Positions 36,866 through 45,775 of a stretch of 64,000 nucleotides of DNA are shown one piece after another (the first letter of the stretch is position 1; each line of letters begins with the position of its first letter). The notes beneath the pieces are model-generated. The model saw only the letters and a program-made list of their open reading frames with translations. It was not told the DNA's origin and did not search any database. Source of the stretch: CAYTBN01 sp964436045 (lineage in GTDB: Bacteria > Myxococcota_A > UBA796 > UBA9615 > CAYRNR01); the NCBI GenBank assembly GCA_964436045.1, contig CAYTBN010000003.1:124001-188000 (forward strand). Direction: 5' to 3'. The translations under genes and the position numbers were made by a program.

Positions 36866-37354
36866 CTAGAACGCGCCACACTCGTCGGCGATGAGGAGGC
36901 CCTCGGCGAGGGACGTGCCGAGCTCGGCCTTCACCAGGCCGTCCTCCTCGTGGGAGATCAGGCGGACCCAGGCGTCGTCGCCGGTCAGCACCGCCACGTC
37001 CCCCGCCTGGCGGAAGTAGACCTCGGCGTGGCGGGCCTCGGCGTCGCCGGGGGCGGCGGCCGCGGTGCCCGGGTAGAGGCCTTCCCAACCCTGGGTGGCG
37101 CCCCGTTCGGCGAGGATCCAGATCGACTCGCCGGGGTCGTGGTTTCCCTCGAGGGTGGCGCCGATGTCGCTGCACTCGGTCTTCAGCTGGGCCACCAACA
37201 ACCAACCTTCGATCACGGCGCCCCCGTCCCGATGGCCGAACAGCACCGAGCGGACCGGTTTGGGCACACCGTCACCGACCAGCCCGCTGCCTGTGCAGCC
37301 GGCGAGCATGCCCATCGCGAGGAGCGGGGAGAGCCAGCGGAGCAGGCGGTCCAC
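36866..37354 (-). CDS. Small lipoprotein, paralogue A
   Basis: A 162-residue lipoprotein with lipobox MLAG-C at residue 20. The mature protein shares the pattern TxGWEGLYPG, then a polar linker, then VYFRQAGDVAVL... and a C-terminal ADEC with the next gene, showing they are paralogues. No known family recognised. It starts at GTG 37352-37354, 2 nt after the paralogue's stop; both follow a membrane protein gene and are probably one operon. Confidence 0.7.
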   Translation of the reverse strand: MDRLLRWLSPLLAMGMLAGCTGSGLVGDGVPKPVRSVLFGHRDGGAVIEGWLLVAQLKTECSDIGATLEGNHDPGESIWILAERGATQGWEGLYPGTAAAAPGDAEARHAEVYFRQAGDVAVLTGDDAWVRLISHEEDGLVKAELGTSLAEGLLIADECGAF

Positions 37355-37356
37355 GG

Positions 37357-37884
37357 TCAGGTCCCCGGCCGCTCGATGGTCGCGCAGACCTCGGCCACGA
37401 AGGGGCCGCCGAGCACGCCCAGGTCGATGCGGGCGTCGGCCTCGCCTGCGTCCTCGTAGCCCTCCAGCAGCACGTAGCCGCCCTCCTCGGAGAGGATGAT
37501 CTCGCCATCGAAGAACACCGCCGACGTGGAGGCGCGGTTCATGCCCATGTCGTCCAGAGCCAGGGTCTCCGACGTGGCGCCGGGATAGAGGCCGTCCCAG
37601 GTCAGCGATGCCTCTCGCCGCAACACGGACAGGCTGTGCCGACCCGTCAGCCAGCTGTCGTAGGCCGACGAGAGGTCACCCTCGTCCTCGTATTCCACCA
37701 GCTGGTTGCAGTCGTAGCTTTCGCCGGACAGCAGCAGCAGGGCCTCGATCCGGGTCTCCCGGTCGATGGGAAGCAGCAGCGCCGAGGACAGCTCCTCGGG
37801 GGCGGCTGGCCCGGTGATCCCCTCTTCCTCGGTGCAGCCCACGGCAAGGCCGGCCAGCATCAGGGCGATGACGATGCGGTTCAC
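37357..37884 (-). CDS. Small lipoprotein, paralogue B
   Basis: A 175-residue lipoprotein with lipobox GLAVG-C at about residue 17. It shares TWDGLYPG, AVFFDGEIILSEEGG and a C-terminal VAEVCA with the downstream lipoprotein. Conserved cysteines (YDCNQL and AEVCA) may pair. The GTG start overlaps the upstream gene stop (GTGA). Function unknown. Confidence 0.7.
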   Translation of the reverse strand: MNRIVIALMLAGLAVGCTEEEGITGPAAPEELSSALLLPIDRETRIEALLLLSGESYDCNQLVEYEDEGDLSSAYDSWLTGRHSLSVLRREASLTWDGLYPGATSETLALDDMGMNRASTSAVFFDGEIILSEEGGYVLLEGYEDAGEADARIDLGVLGGPFVAEVCATIERPGT

Positions 37885-38678
37885 GGTGTCCCTCCTGCGG
37901 CCTCGAGGGCCTCCTTCGCCCGCTGCGCTCGGCCCGGCGGAGCCTTGTACTGCCGGGCCGGCGGCGGCGATACCCGCACCCCGACCAGCCGAAGCTGGCG
38001 CATCACCGCCAGCCACAGCAGCAGCACACCGATCAGGCCCACGGGGAAGGTGGTCACCTGCAGCACGCTGCGTCCCAGCAACAGCAGCCGGTCGGTGGGC
38101 GTGATCTCGACCACGTCGATCTGGGCCATGACCGGCAGGTTGCCGGTGAACCAGGCCGACGTGGGGGTGAACGACAGCCGGATCGCCTCGTTCGTCGAGG
38201 AGACGTGGACGTTGCGATCCATCTCGTAGGTCTCGTACTTCGTGCTGCCCTCGCGCCGGGTCCGTACCACGTCGTTGCCGAAATAGATGTAGGCGTAGGT
38301 CAGGTAGCGGCTCTGGCTGCCAGTGCCCTTGTAGGCATTGACGTCGAACTGGCAGTAGTCGCCCGAGTTGCCGTCGCGTTCCTCGGCGGTCAGGTAGAAG
38401 TCGTAGCGAGCCCCAGACCGGTGTTGGAGCGGGAACTCGACGGTGCCCGAGGCAAGGTTGTTGAGATCGATGACCACGTCCTTGGTCACCACAGCGCCAG
38501 CCCGGGACGATGGCCGGATCACGAACGATGACGCCAGACAGGCGGCCGCCACCCCGATCAGGAGAACTCCGCAGACAGCCAGCAGCGCGGTGCGCTTGAA
38601 TCCGCCCACGAGCGCGACCCTCGATCGCCGCGGGAGCGGCCTGGGACGGTCTGTTCGATCGGTCTTCGTTCTGGCCAT
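37881..38678 (-). CDS. Two-helix membrane protein of unknown function
   Basis: A 265-residue protein with a basic cytoplasmic N-terminus, a membrane helix (about 31-52), an extracytoplasmic beta-rich domain (about 60-195) and a second helix (about 200-225) followed by a basic cytoplasmic tail. The exposed domain (TVEFPLQHRSGARYDFYLTAEERD) looks like a beta-sandwich but matches no family I recognise. It is first in an operon with two paralogous lipoproteins, so it may form an envelope complex with them. Confidence 0.65.
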   Translation of the reverse strand: MARTKTDRTDRPRPLPRRSRVALVGGFKRTALLAVCGVLLIGVAAACLASSFVIRPSSRAGAVVTKDVVIDLNNLASGTVEFPLQHRSGARYDFYLTAEERDGNSGDYCQFDVNAYKGTGSQSRYLTYAYIYFGNDVVRTRREGSTKYETYEMDRNVHVSSTNEAIRLSFTPTSAWFTGNLPVMAQIDVVEITPTDRLLLLGRSVLQVTTFPVGLIGVLLLWLAVMRQLRLVGVRVSPPPARQYKAPPGRAQRAKEALEAAGGTP

Positions 38679-38861
38679 CGATGCCCTCACGTCGGCTCGC
38701 TGTCCCGAAGGGTATACGACGAGGAGACCCGTCAGGGCCAGAGCCCGCCGGTCAGTCCGACCCGCCCGACTCCCCCACGCGCACGCGTGAATGCCCGCGC
38801 GGATCTGCTATTCTTCCGCGACCTCGCGCCCGGGGGGCTGCGGGGATCGCGGAGGCGATGG

Positions 38862-40145
38862 ATGAGACGACGGGTCGTGATCACCGGGATGGGTCTGGTC
38901 ATCCCCCACGGGCAGCAGGTGGATGCGGTGTGGAAGCGCATCGTGGCCGGCGAGAGCAACCTGCACCGGCTGCAGAAGTTCGATCCGGTGGACTTCCCCA
39001 CCCAGATCGGTGGCGAGGTCCTCTACGAGGTCGACGCCCCGGATCAGGTCGGGCCCTACCCGGTGGATGGAGACGCGCTGGCGTTCACGGCGGGATCCGT
39101 GCGCTCGGCGGTCCAGGACGCGGGGCTGGAGCCTCCCGAGGACACGTCGCGGCGGGCGGTGGTGCTGGCCACGGGCATCGGCAAGGCCTCGTTGGAGAAA
39201 TTCGGGCCGCCCACGTCGCGGTTCTACGCCGAGGACGAGGACGCCTGGAAGATGGACCTGCGGGAGTTCTTCTCCTTCATGCAGGAGCAGCCCGAGTCCA
39301 GCGAGCTGGACGGGTTCTACATGGACACCGCCCCGGGGATCGCGGCGGTGCTGACGGGAGCGGGCCAGGTCTATGACACGGCGTCGGCCTGCGCGTCGGG
39401 ATCCCACGCCATCGCCGACGGGGCGCAGCTGATCCGTCGAGGAGAGGTGGACGTGACCCTGGTGGGCGGGGTGTGCACGGCGGTCAACCGGGCGATGGTG
39501 CCCGGCTTCTCGGTGCTGCAGGCCCTGAGCCAGCGCAACGACGAGCCGGAGAAGGCCAGCCGGCCCTTCGACGCCGGCCGCGACGGCTTCGTGATGAGCG
39601 AGGGCTCGGCGGTGATCGTGCTCGAGGACCTGGAGCACGCGCAGGCGCGGGGAGTCCGGATCCACGCCGAGGTGCTGGGCTTCGGCTACGCCACCGACTC
39701 CTACCGGCTGACGGATCCGGAACCCGGAGGCAACGGGATGGCGCTGGCGATGACGCGGGCGCTCACCGATGCGGGTGTCGAGCCCGCCGAGGTGACCTAC
39801 GTCAATGCACATGGCACGTCCACGTCACGGAACGACGCGGCCGAGACCCTGGCGATGAAGAAGGCCTTCGGAGACCACGCCTACCAGCTGGCGGTGAGCT
39901 CCACCAAGTCGATGGTGGGGCACCTGATCCACGGGGCGGGTACCTGCGAGGCGATCTTCTGTGTGAAGGCGATGCAGGACGGCGTGCTACCGCCGACCAT
40001 CAACTACGAGGAGCCGGATCCGGACTGCGACCTGGACTACATCCCCAACCAGGCGCGCCAGGCCGACGCCCGGACCGTGATGAACAACTCCTTCGGTTTC
40101 GGCGGCCAGAACGTGTCCCTGGTCCTGCGCCGGTGGGAGGGCTGA
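38862..40145 (+). CDS. Beta-ketoacyl-ACP synthase (FabF-type)
   Basis: A 427-residue decarboxylating ketosynthase. The catalytic triad is intact: Cys in DTASACASGSHA, His in VNAHGTSTSRND, and the Lys/His region STKSMVGHLIHGAG. The start ATG 38862 follows GGAGGCG. It is 3 nt from a second ketosynthase-like gene lacking these residues, which suggests a KS-alpha/KS-beta type heterodimer rather than housekeeping FabF. No ACP or reductase is adjacent; a lipid or polyene role is inference. Confidence 0.9.
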   Translation: MRRRVVITGMGLVIPHGQQVDAVWKRIVAGESNLHRLQKFDPVDFPTQIGGEVLYEVDAPDQVGPYPVDGDALAFTAGSVRSAVQDAGLEPPEDTSRRAVVLATGIGKASLEKFGPPTSRFYAEDEDAWKMDLREFFSFMQEQPESSELDGFYMDTAPGIAAVLTGAGQVYDTASACASGSHAIADGAQLIRRGEVDVTLVGGVCTAVNRAMVPGFSVLQALSQRNDEPEKASRPFDAGRDGFVMSEGSAVIVLEDLEHAQARGVRIHAEVLGFGYATDSYRLTDPEPGGNGMALAMTRALTDAGVEPAEVTYVNAHGTSTSRNDAAETLAMKKAFGDHAYQLAVSSTKSMVGHLIHGAGTCEAIFCVKAMQDGVLPPTINYEEPDPDCDLDYIPNQARQADARTVMNNSFGFGGQNVSLVLRRWEG

Positions 40146-40148
40146 GCG

Positions 40149-41438
40149 ATGCACGTACCGATCACCGGAGTGGGCGCAATCACCCCGTTCGGACTGGGCT
40201 TCGACGCCCTCTGGCAGGCAATGGTCGACGGGACCTGCGGGATCACCCCGCTGGCCGAGCCGCTGGACTTGCTGCGGCCGGGCTACGGTGGTCAGGTCTC
40301 GACCCGCTGGCCCGAGCTACGCCCCCTGCCCGGGGCCCGGGGCCACCGCCCGCTGACCATGACCCGCTATACCTACCTGGCCTGCGGAGGTATCGGCACC
40401 GCGCTTGCCAGCGCCGGGGTCGATCTTCAGGCGGACGCCGAGCGGCGGGGGCTCTACCTGGGCTCCTACTGCAACATGGACGCGATGCCCAAATACATCC
40501 GGCTGGCGCACATCATAGCCGACCGCAAGGCATGGGACGGCGAACCCCACCGGATCGACGACGAGCGGGTGATGCTAGGGCTCAAGCGCTTCACCGGTTT
40601 CGAGTTCCTCAAGCTGATGAACAACATGCCCACAGCCCACGGGGGCATCCAGGCCGCCTGCAAGGGGCCGTGCAACACCTTCCTGGGCTTCGCCGCCGCC
40701 GGGCTGCAGGCAGTCGGCCGCGCCGGCCGCGCCATCGAGGACGGCCAGGCCGACGGGATGGTGACCGGCGGCGTGGGGGCGTCAGTGGCCGACCAGGTGC
40801 TGCTGACCCGCGGCTTCCGCTTCATGCTCTCGTCGCCCGAGGCGGCTCCGGAGCAGGCCTGCCGCCCCTTCGACCGCGGCGCCACCGGCATCGTGCCCGG
40901 CGAGGCGGGCGGGTTCCTGATCCTCGGGCAGCCCGGTGCGGGCGGCATCCCGGCGGATGCCGAGGTGATCGGCGAACTGACGGGCTTCGCCACCGGCTTC
41001 GAGCCGCCAGCGACCCATCCGGGCACGCCAGCGGGGACCGGCGCGGCAATCTCCGCCGCCCGGCGGGCGCTGGACGAAGCGGGTGTGGAGCCGGATCTGG
41101 TGGTGCTCACCGGCTGGTCCTGGGCGCCGATGGACTCCCTGGAGGCCGCGGTCCACGCCGAGGTGCTGGGCGATCGCGCGGCCGAGGTGCCGGCGCTGGT
41201 GCTCGGCCCGACCCTGGGGTCGGTCGAGGCCGCTTCCGGCCCCCTGGGCGCGGCCGTGGCTCTGCGGGCGATGGCCGAGGGGGTCGTCCCGGCCTGGCCC
41301 AACCTGACCGACCCGATCCCCGGCTGGCGTGGACCCACCGACACCACGGCGCGTTCGGCGAAGATGAAGAACGCCCTGATCCTCTCCCTCTCCCCCGAAG
41401 GCAGCCATGCCGCCCTGGTGGTGGCGGCGAGCGCGTAG
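40149..41438 (+). CDS. Catalytically dead ketosynthase-like protein (KS-beta/CLF-like)
   Basis: A 429-residue thiolase-fold protein homologous to ketosynthases (MHVPITGVGAITPFG; VTGGVGAS). At the active-site Cys position it has Ala182 in GPCNTFLGFAAAGLQAVG. The two His motifs are also lost (GWSWAPMD for NAHGT and LGSVEAASG for KsxxGHxxGAAG). This resembles chain-length factors, which pair with an active KS. It lies 3 nt after the intact KS gene and is surely cotranscribed. Alternatively it is an inactivated initiation-type KS. Confidence 0.8.
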   Translation: MHVPITGVGAITPFGLGFDALWQAMVDGTCGITPLAEPLDLLRPGYGGQVSTRWPELRPLPGARGHRPLTMTRYTYLACGGIGTALASAGVDLQADAERRGLYLGSYCNMDAMPKYIRLAHIIADRKAWDGEPHRIDDERVMLGLKRFTGFEFLKLMNNMPTAHGGIQAACKGPCNTFLGFAAAGLQAVGRAGRAIEDGQADGMVTGGVGASVADQVLLTRGFRFMLSSPEAAPEQACRPFDRGATGIVPGEAGGFLILGQPGAGGIPADAEVIGELTGFATGFEPPATHPGTPAGTGAAISAARRALDEAGVEPDLVVLTGWSWAPMDSLEAAVHAEVLGDRAAEVPALVLGPTLGSVEAASGPLGAAVALRAMAEGVVPAWPNLTDPIPGWRGPTDTTARSAKMKNALILSLSPEGSHAALVVAASA

Positions 41439-41446
41439 GAGAGAAG

Positions 41447-41467
41447 AGAAGAGAGAGCCTCTCTTCT
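41447..41467. terminator. Hairpin terminator between convergent genes
   Basis: AGAAGAGAG and CTCTCTTCT form a 9-bp stem with a 3-nt loop, followed on the plus strand by a pyrimidine/T-rich run (TCTTGTTCTTCTTCTTG). It lies just after the dead ketosynthase stop and before the convergent MopE-like gene end, a sensible terminator position. The stem is A/G-rich, so strength is uncertain. Confidence 0.5.
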
Positions 41468-41498
41468 TCTTGTTCTTCTTCTTGCCTGAAGATCCCGC

Positions 41499-42377
41499 TC
41501 AGCGCTGGCGGCGGCGGAGGAGGCTGGTGAGGAGGAGGGTGGCGAGCAGGGCGGCGTGGGGGCCGATGGCCGGGTCGATGTCCAGTCGGCAGCGCATGCC
41601 GTAGGGGCCGGCGCGCGGGTCGTAGCTGGCGTCGTCGTCGTCGTCGTCGCCCCCCTCGCACTCGTGATCGTAGCTGTCGGCGTGCTCGTCGCAGTCGTTG
41701 TCGATGCCGTCGTCGCAGATCTCGGGCAGCTCCGGGCTGCGGTCCGGGTTGTGGTCGTCACAGTCCCCGCCGCAGATCGGGACCCCGTCTCCGTCCTCGT
41801 CCGCCTCGGCCTCGAAGTCGTTCATGCAGTCCTGGTCGAAGCCGTCACCGCAGATGTCGTACGCGCCGGGGTAGAAGGTGTCGTCCGAGTCGTTGCAGTC
41901 GTAGGGATCGTCGCACTCCGAGAAGCCGTCGCCGTCATCGTCGAACTCCTTGGAGTCCTCGACGCCGTCGCAGTTGTTGTCCGGGATCCCGTCGCAGATC
42001 TCGGGAGCGCTGGGGTTGATGTCCGGGTTGCTGTCGTCGCAGTCGCCGCCCACGTGCCAGAAGTCGCCGTCGTCGTCGGGGCAATCCAACGGCCAGGTCC
42101 CCGAGGGGTCGGGTTCTCCGTCGGTCTCGCACCAGTAGTACCCCTGGTCGGTGCTCCAGCCGCACGAGGAATGGCCGACGCAGCTCAGTCGGCAGGTCAC
42201 TCCCTCGTCGCACCAGAACACGAACACCGAGTTGCAGCAGCCTTCCCAGGTCAGCGATGGCTCGCAGTAGTCGGCGTAGATCTCGGCATTGGGCACGTCG
42301 CAGGGATCGGCGCCCGCAGGCGTGGCGCCGAACGCCACCGCAGCCAAGAGTCCCAGGAACGATTTGGTCAGGCGCAT
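41499..42377 (-). CDS. Secreted protein with MopE-type Asp/Cys metal-binding repeats
   Basis: A 292-residue secreted protein. A signal peptide (1-23, ending GA-DP) is followed by a Cys-rich region, then three or four repeats of the pattern GDCDDxNPxxxPxxPEICDGxxDNDCDG (about residues 108-235), the putative metal-binding motif found in MopE and many myxobacterial surface proteins. A poly-Asp linker and a C-terminal hydrophobic helix with RRRQR look like a surface-sorting tail, though the exact MYXO-CTERM signature is not clear. Its start overlaps the kinase stop (TGATG). Confidence 0.85.
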   Translation of the reverse strand: MRLTKSFLGLLAAVAFGATPAGADPCDVPNAEIYADYCEPSLTWEGCCNSVFVFWCDEGVTCRLSCVGHSSCGWSTDQGYYWCETDGEPDPSGTWPLDCPDDDGDFWHVGGDCDDSNPDINPSAPEICDGIPDNNCDGVEDSKEFDDDGDGFSECDDPYDCNDSDDTFYPGAYDICGDGFDQDCMNDFEAEADEDGDGVPICGGDCDDHNPDRSPELPEICDDGIDNDCDEHADSYDHECEGGDDDDDDASYDPRAGPYGMRCRLDIDPAIGPHAALLATLLLTSLLRRRQR

Positions 42378-44149
42378 CAAGGCTCCCACGCGAACGGCAC
42401 GACGGCCGTCTCGCCGGCCACGATCTTGACGGTCAGGAATTGCTCCTTGCCATCGGAGCTGCGGACCATCTTGATCCGGTGCTTGCCGGGCTTCAGCTCG
42501 ATTCCCCGGGACGCGGTGACGAAGGTCGAACCCTTCTTGATTCCGTCCACGTAGACAGTGGCCGCCGGGTAGGCGTTGATCTTGAAGGTGCCGGTCTTCC
42601 CCGCAGCGCTCGCCTCCCCGTCATCTCGTTCCTCCTCCACCTCGGCCTCGGTCTCGGCTTCGGACGGGCTCTCCGCCGCGGCCTCCTCCCGCTCCCGACG
42701 CTCCCGCTCCTTGCGCTCCTCGCGCTCCTTGCGCGCCTGCTCGGCGGCGGCCTCTTCCTCCTGACGAATCCGATCGGCTTCGGCTTCGGCCGCTGCTGCT
42801 GCTGCCGCCGCTCCATCGTCGGGGTCCGGAGCGGGGGCTGCGGCGATCTCCCCGGCACCTCCGTCGGCAGCGTCGCCCCCCGCGGGTCCGTCTCCCCGCA
42901 GCAGGCGGCCGGCGGCAAACGCCAGCCCCACCAGCAACAGAACGACCAGCGGGATCGCCAGCAGGGGCGCGAGCAGCCAGCGCCTCCCGGGAAGGGAGGA
43001 GGCGACCATGTCGGTGGCGGCCTCCTCGACGGTGGTCTCGGCCGTGGCGGTGCTGGCCTGCGCGACCCCCCAGGAGCTGGCGGCCTGATCGGTGGGGACC
43101 AGCTTTCCGGTGGAGTCCTTCCTGTAGCCGGGCAGCTCGAAGAACGTGGCGGTCGACGGCGCACGCATGCCCGGCCCCAGCACGCGCTGGTGTGCGATCT
43201 CCTCGTGGCTGACCTGGACGTCGGGATCGTCGAGCAGGTTGGCCAGGAAGGTGGCCGGATCGGTCTCGTCCTCCAGGCGGCGACGGAGCACCCGCAGGGT
43301 CTCGATCAGTTCGTCGGTGGAGTCGTAGCGGTCCCGGGCAGCCGGCTGCCGCAGCTTGACGAAGACCTCGCCCAGCCCGGGGACCGATGCCTCCACGTCG
43401 TCAGCCCGGTAGTCGGCCGGGGTGTTGACCACTGTCATCAACTGGCTGGCCATCGAGTCGGCCTGGATCAACTGGTCGCCTGCCGCCAACTCGAACAGGA
43501 TCGCGCCGAAGGCGAACAGGTCCGACGCGAAGGTGACCTTCTTGCCGTAGGCCTGCTCGGGGCTCATGTACGCGGCGGTGCCGCGGGTGACTCCGGTGGC
43601 GGTGCGCGGGCCCTGGGAGTTGATGGCCTTGGCGATGCCGAAGTCGAAGATCTTGGCCACGCCCTCGGTGGAGACCAGCACGTTGCCCGGCTTCAGATCA
43701 CGGTGGACCATCTGCAGTGCGATGCCGTCGTCGTTGGTGAGCGAGTGGACATAGGCCAGGCCCCGGGCGATCTGCAAGAGCAGGTCGATGACCACCGCGG
43801 GCGGCAACGGCTCGCCCCGCTTGTTCGACATCCGCCGGAGGATGTCGAGGGTCCGGCCCTCGACCAGCTCCATGACCATGTAGTACTGGAGCTGCCCCTC
43901 GGCGTCGGGTTCGCTGCCCAGCTCGTAGACGTGCACCACGTTGGGGTGCTCGATCATCGCCGCCAAACGGGCTTCGTTCTTCAGCGACGAGACCACGTTC
44001 GGTGAGTTGTGGGTCAGGAAGGGGTGGATCCGCTTGATGGCCACCTTGGGGGTGTAGCCCTGGGTGCCCACGATCTCGGCCCGGTAGACCGTGGCAAAGC
44101 CTCCGGAGCCCAGCTCCTCGAGGAGGCGATATCGTCCCATGTTGCGCAT
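42377..44149 (-). CDS. Ser/Thr protein kinase with PEGA domain
   Basis: A 590-residue Hanks-type kinase. The kinase domain (about 5-290) has Gly loop LGSGGFATVY, catalytic HRDLKPGN, DFG in KIFDFGIAK, and APE as MSPEQ. A membrane helix (about 375-400) is followed by an Ala/Glu-rich coiled segment (EEEAAAEQARKEREERKERE) and a C-terminal PEGA domain (KINAYPAATVYVDGIKKGS) that would lie outside the cytoplasm. The start is either 44149 or 44140. Likely a membrane sensor kinase; signal unknown. Confidence 0.93.
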   Translation of the reverse strand: MRNMGRYRLLEELGSGGFATVYRAEIVGTQGYTPKVAIKRIHPFLTHNSPNVVSSLKNEARLAAMIEHPNVVHVYELGSEPDAEGQLQYYMVMELVEGRTLDILRRMSNKRGEPLPPAVVIDLLLQIARGLAYVHSLTNDDGIALQMVHRDLKPGNVLVSTEGVAKIFDFGIAKAINSQGPRTATGVTRGTAAYMSPEQAYGKKVTFASDLFAFGAILFELAAGDQLIQADSMASQLMTVVNTPADYRADDVEASVPGLGEVFVKLRQPAARDRYDSTDELIETLRVLRRRLEDETDPATFLANLLDDPDVQVSHEEIAHQRVLGPGMRAPSTATFFELPGYRKDSTGKLVPTDQAASSWGVAQASTATAETTVEEAATDMVASSLPGRRWLLAPLLAIPLVVLLLVGLAFAAGRLLRGDGPAGGDAADGGAGEIAAAPAPDPDDGAAAAAAAAEAEADRIRQEEEAAAEQARKEREERKERERREREEAAAESPSEAETEAEVEEERDDGEASAAGKTGTFKINAYPAATVYVDGIKKGSTFVTASRGIELKPGKHRIKMVRSSDGKEQFLTVKIVAGETAVVPFAWEP

Positions 44150-44183
44150 CCAGCTCCCGAGCCCCGAATCCCTCGATCCTACT

Positions 44184-45620
44184 TCATATTCCCAGTACAA
44201 AGCTGATGGTGCCGCCGGCCTGGAACTCGACCTCCGGGATGCCCATCACACCGCCTTGTCCGCTGACCCGCAGCAGCAGGATCTTGGTCATCGGGATGTC
44301 GACCCCGATCTCCAGCCCGACCCCCATCGGCGCCCAGGTCGCCCCCGGTCGGTCGTCCATGCCGATGCGATAGGCCAGCCCGAACCACGGATGGACCTTG
44401 CCGCCGAAGCGGAGGCGGAGGCCGAGGTGGCCGACCGGCAGGATCACCGGATCTCGGTACCCCGTGACCGGGAAGCCCAGATCGACGCCTACGCCAATGC
44501 ACAGAGAGCGGTAGAGCCTGAACGTGCCGTCGATGTTGGCGGTGGCGTAGGGGAAGGGGTGCAGGTAGAAGATGCCGCCGCCGAAGGCCACCCGAACGGT
44601 GTCGGTGGGAGGAGGTGGCAACTTGACCGACGGCGTGGTCCGATCCGGGCGCCGGTCGCCGGGGCTCGAGCCTCCCCCCACGTCGGGGTCATCGCCCAGC
44701 GCTAGCAGATCGAGCCACTCGGTGGTCCGCTCCCTTGCTTCCCATACCACTGCGCCGTCCGAACCGTCGTACAGCAACACGGACTGGACCCGTAGCGCGT
44801 CGGCGATGGTCTCGCTCAGCGAGGCGGCCACCCTTGCGACCTCGGGGTCACCGTCCGACAGGTGGGCGCGAATCCCCTCGGTGGTGGCGACGATTACCTC
44901 GTTGGCCAGCTGCTCGAGGAGCACCGAACGCCACGAACCGTCGGCCAGCTCCCACTGGAGGAGCCCCGCCCCCGCCCGGCCCAGGCGGATGCTGGCCTCC
45001 TTGCCGTCCAGCCGGGCCTCTGTACCCCGGGGCAGCAGCAGGGTCAGCGGCAGATAGTTCCCCGACTTCCGCGCCTTGCGCTGCTCGGCGAACAGCTCGT
45101 CGATCTCCGGCGGAAGGTTGGGATCGCCGTCCAGCTCGCTGTCGACGGACAGGGCCTGGCCCATGGAGGCAGACGCCCGTTCGAACTCGCCCAAGAAGGC
45201 CAGCGCCGCGCCGCGGTAGTAGTAGATCCGCGCCAGCTCCAGGGGCTGGATCGGCTCGTCGAGGCAGGGCAGATCGGCCAGCAGCGCATCCAGTCCGTCG
45301 ACGGCGCCCTCGATGTCCATCGAGGCCATCTGCTGCATCGACTGGGCGACGACCACGTTGATCGCCGGCGGCCCGGGCTCGTCGCAAGCCTCGTTGACCG
45401 TGGCGCCAGCCGCGACCAGCGGTACCAGATCGCCCACGTAGGACCAGCTCAGCGGGACGGTGCCGCCGTGACCTTCGGGTAGCTCGTGGGGGAAGGGTTC
45501 GGGGTTACCCTCGGCGTCGGCGGCGGTGACCACGGCCATGCGTGCGGAGGCCCCCAGGGGAAGCCCCAGCAGGGCCACCGCCAGGCAGCAGGTGACGATT
45601 GGTCGTGTCCGCTCCGCCAA
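44184..45620 (-). CDS. Secreted TPR-like and beta-barrel-like protein
   Basis: A 478-residue exported protein. A TTG start at 45618-45620 with GAGGGA upstream gives a compact signal peptide (LAERTRPIVTCCLAVALLGLPLGASA); GTG 45659 is an alternative. The middle contains TPR-like helices (LARIYYYRGAALAFLGEFERASASM) as in myxobacterial kinase-associated proteins. A poly-Pro linker is followed by a C-terminal region of alternating strands (VRVAFGGGIFYLHPFPYATA ... GGTISFVLGI) that looks like a small outer-membrane barrel. It lies directly upstream of the PEGA kinase and may act with it. Confidence 0.65.
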   Translation of the reverse strand: MAERTRPIVTCCLAVALLGLPLGASARMAVVTAADAEGNPEPFPHELPEGHGGTVPLSWSYVGDLVPLVAAGATVNEACDEPGPPAINVVVAQSMQQMASMDIEGAVDGLDALLADLPCLDEPIQPLELARIYYYRGAALAFLGEFERASASMGQALSVDSELDGDPNLPPEIDELFAEQRKARKSGNYLPLTLLLPRGTEARLDGKEASIRLGRAGAGLLQWELADGSWRSVLLEQLANEVIVATTEGIRAHLSDGDPEVARVAASLSETIADALRVQSVLLYDGSDGAVVWEARERTTEWLDLLALGDDPDVGGGSSPGDRRPDRTTPSVKLPPPPTDTVRVAFGGGIFYLHPFPYATANIDGTFRLYRSLCIGVGVDLGFPVTGYRDPVILPVGHLGLRLRFGGKVHPWFGLAYRIGMDDRPGATWAPMGVGLEIGVDIPMTKILLLRVSGQGGVMGIPEVEFQAGGTISFVLGI

Positions 45621-45775
45621 ATCAGGATCCCTCGGAACCCGGGCGAGCCACAAGGCCACCCGGGCAACGCGCCGTTATACTCCGAACTGAGACGAATTCA
45701 AGGGAAACCGCGCGGTATTGGAACGGCGCGCTTGCGCGAAGCACGCGCGCACCCTCGCGCGAGGAGGGGCTCCGG

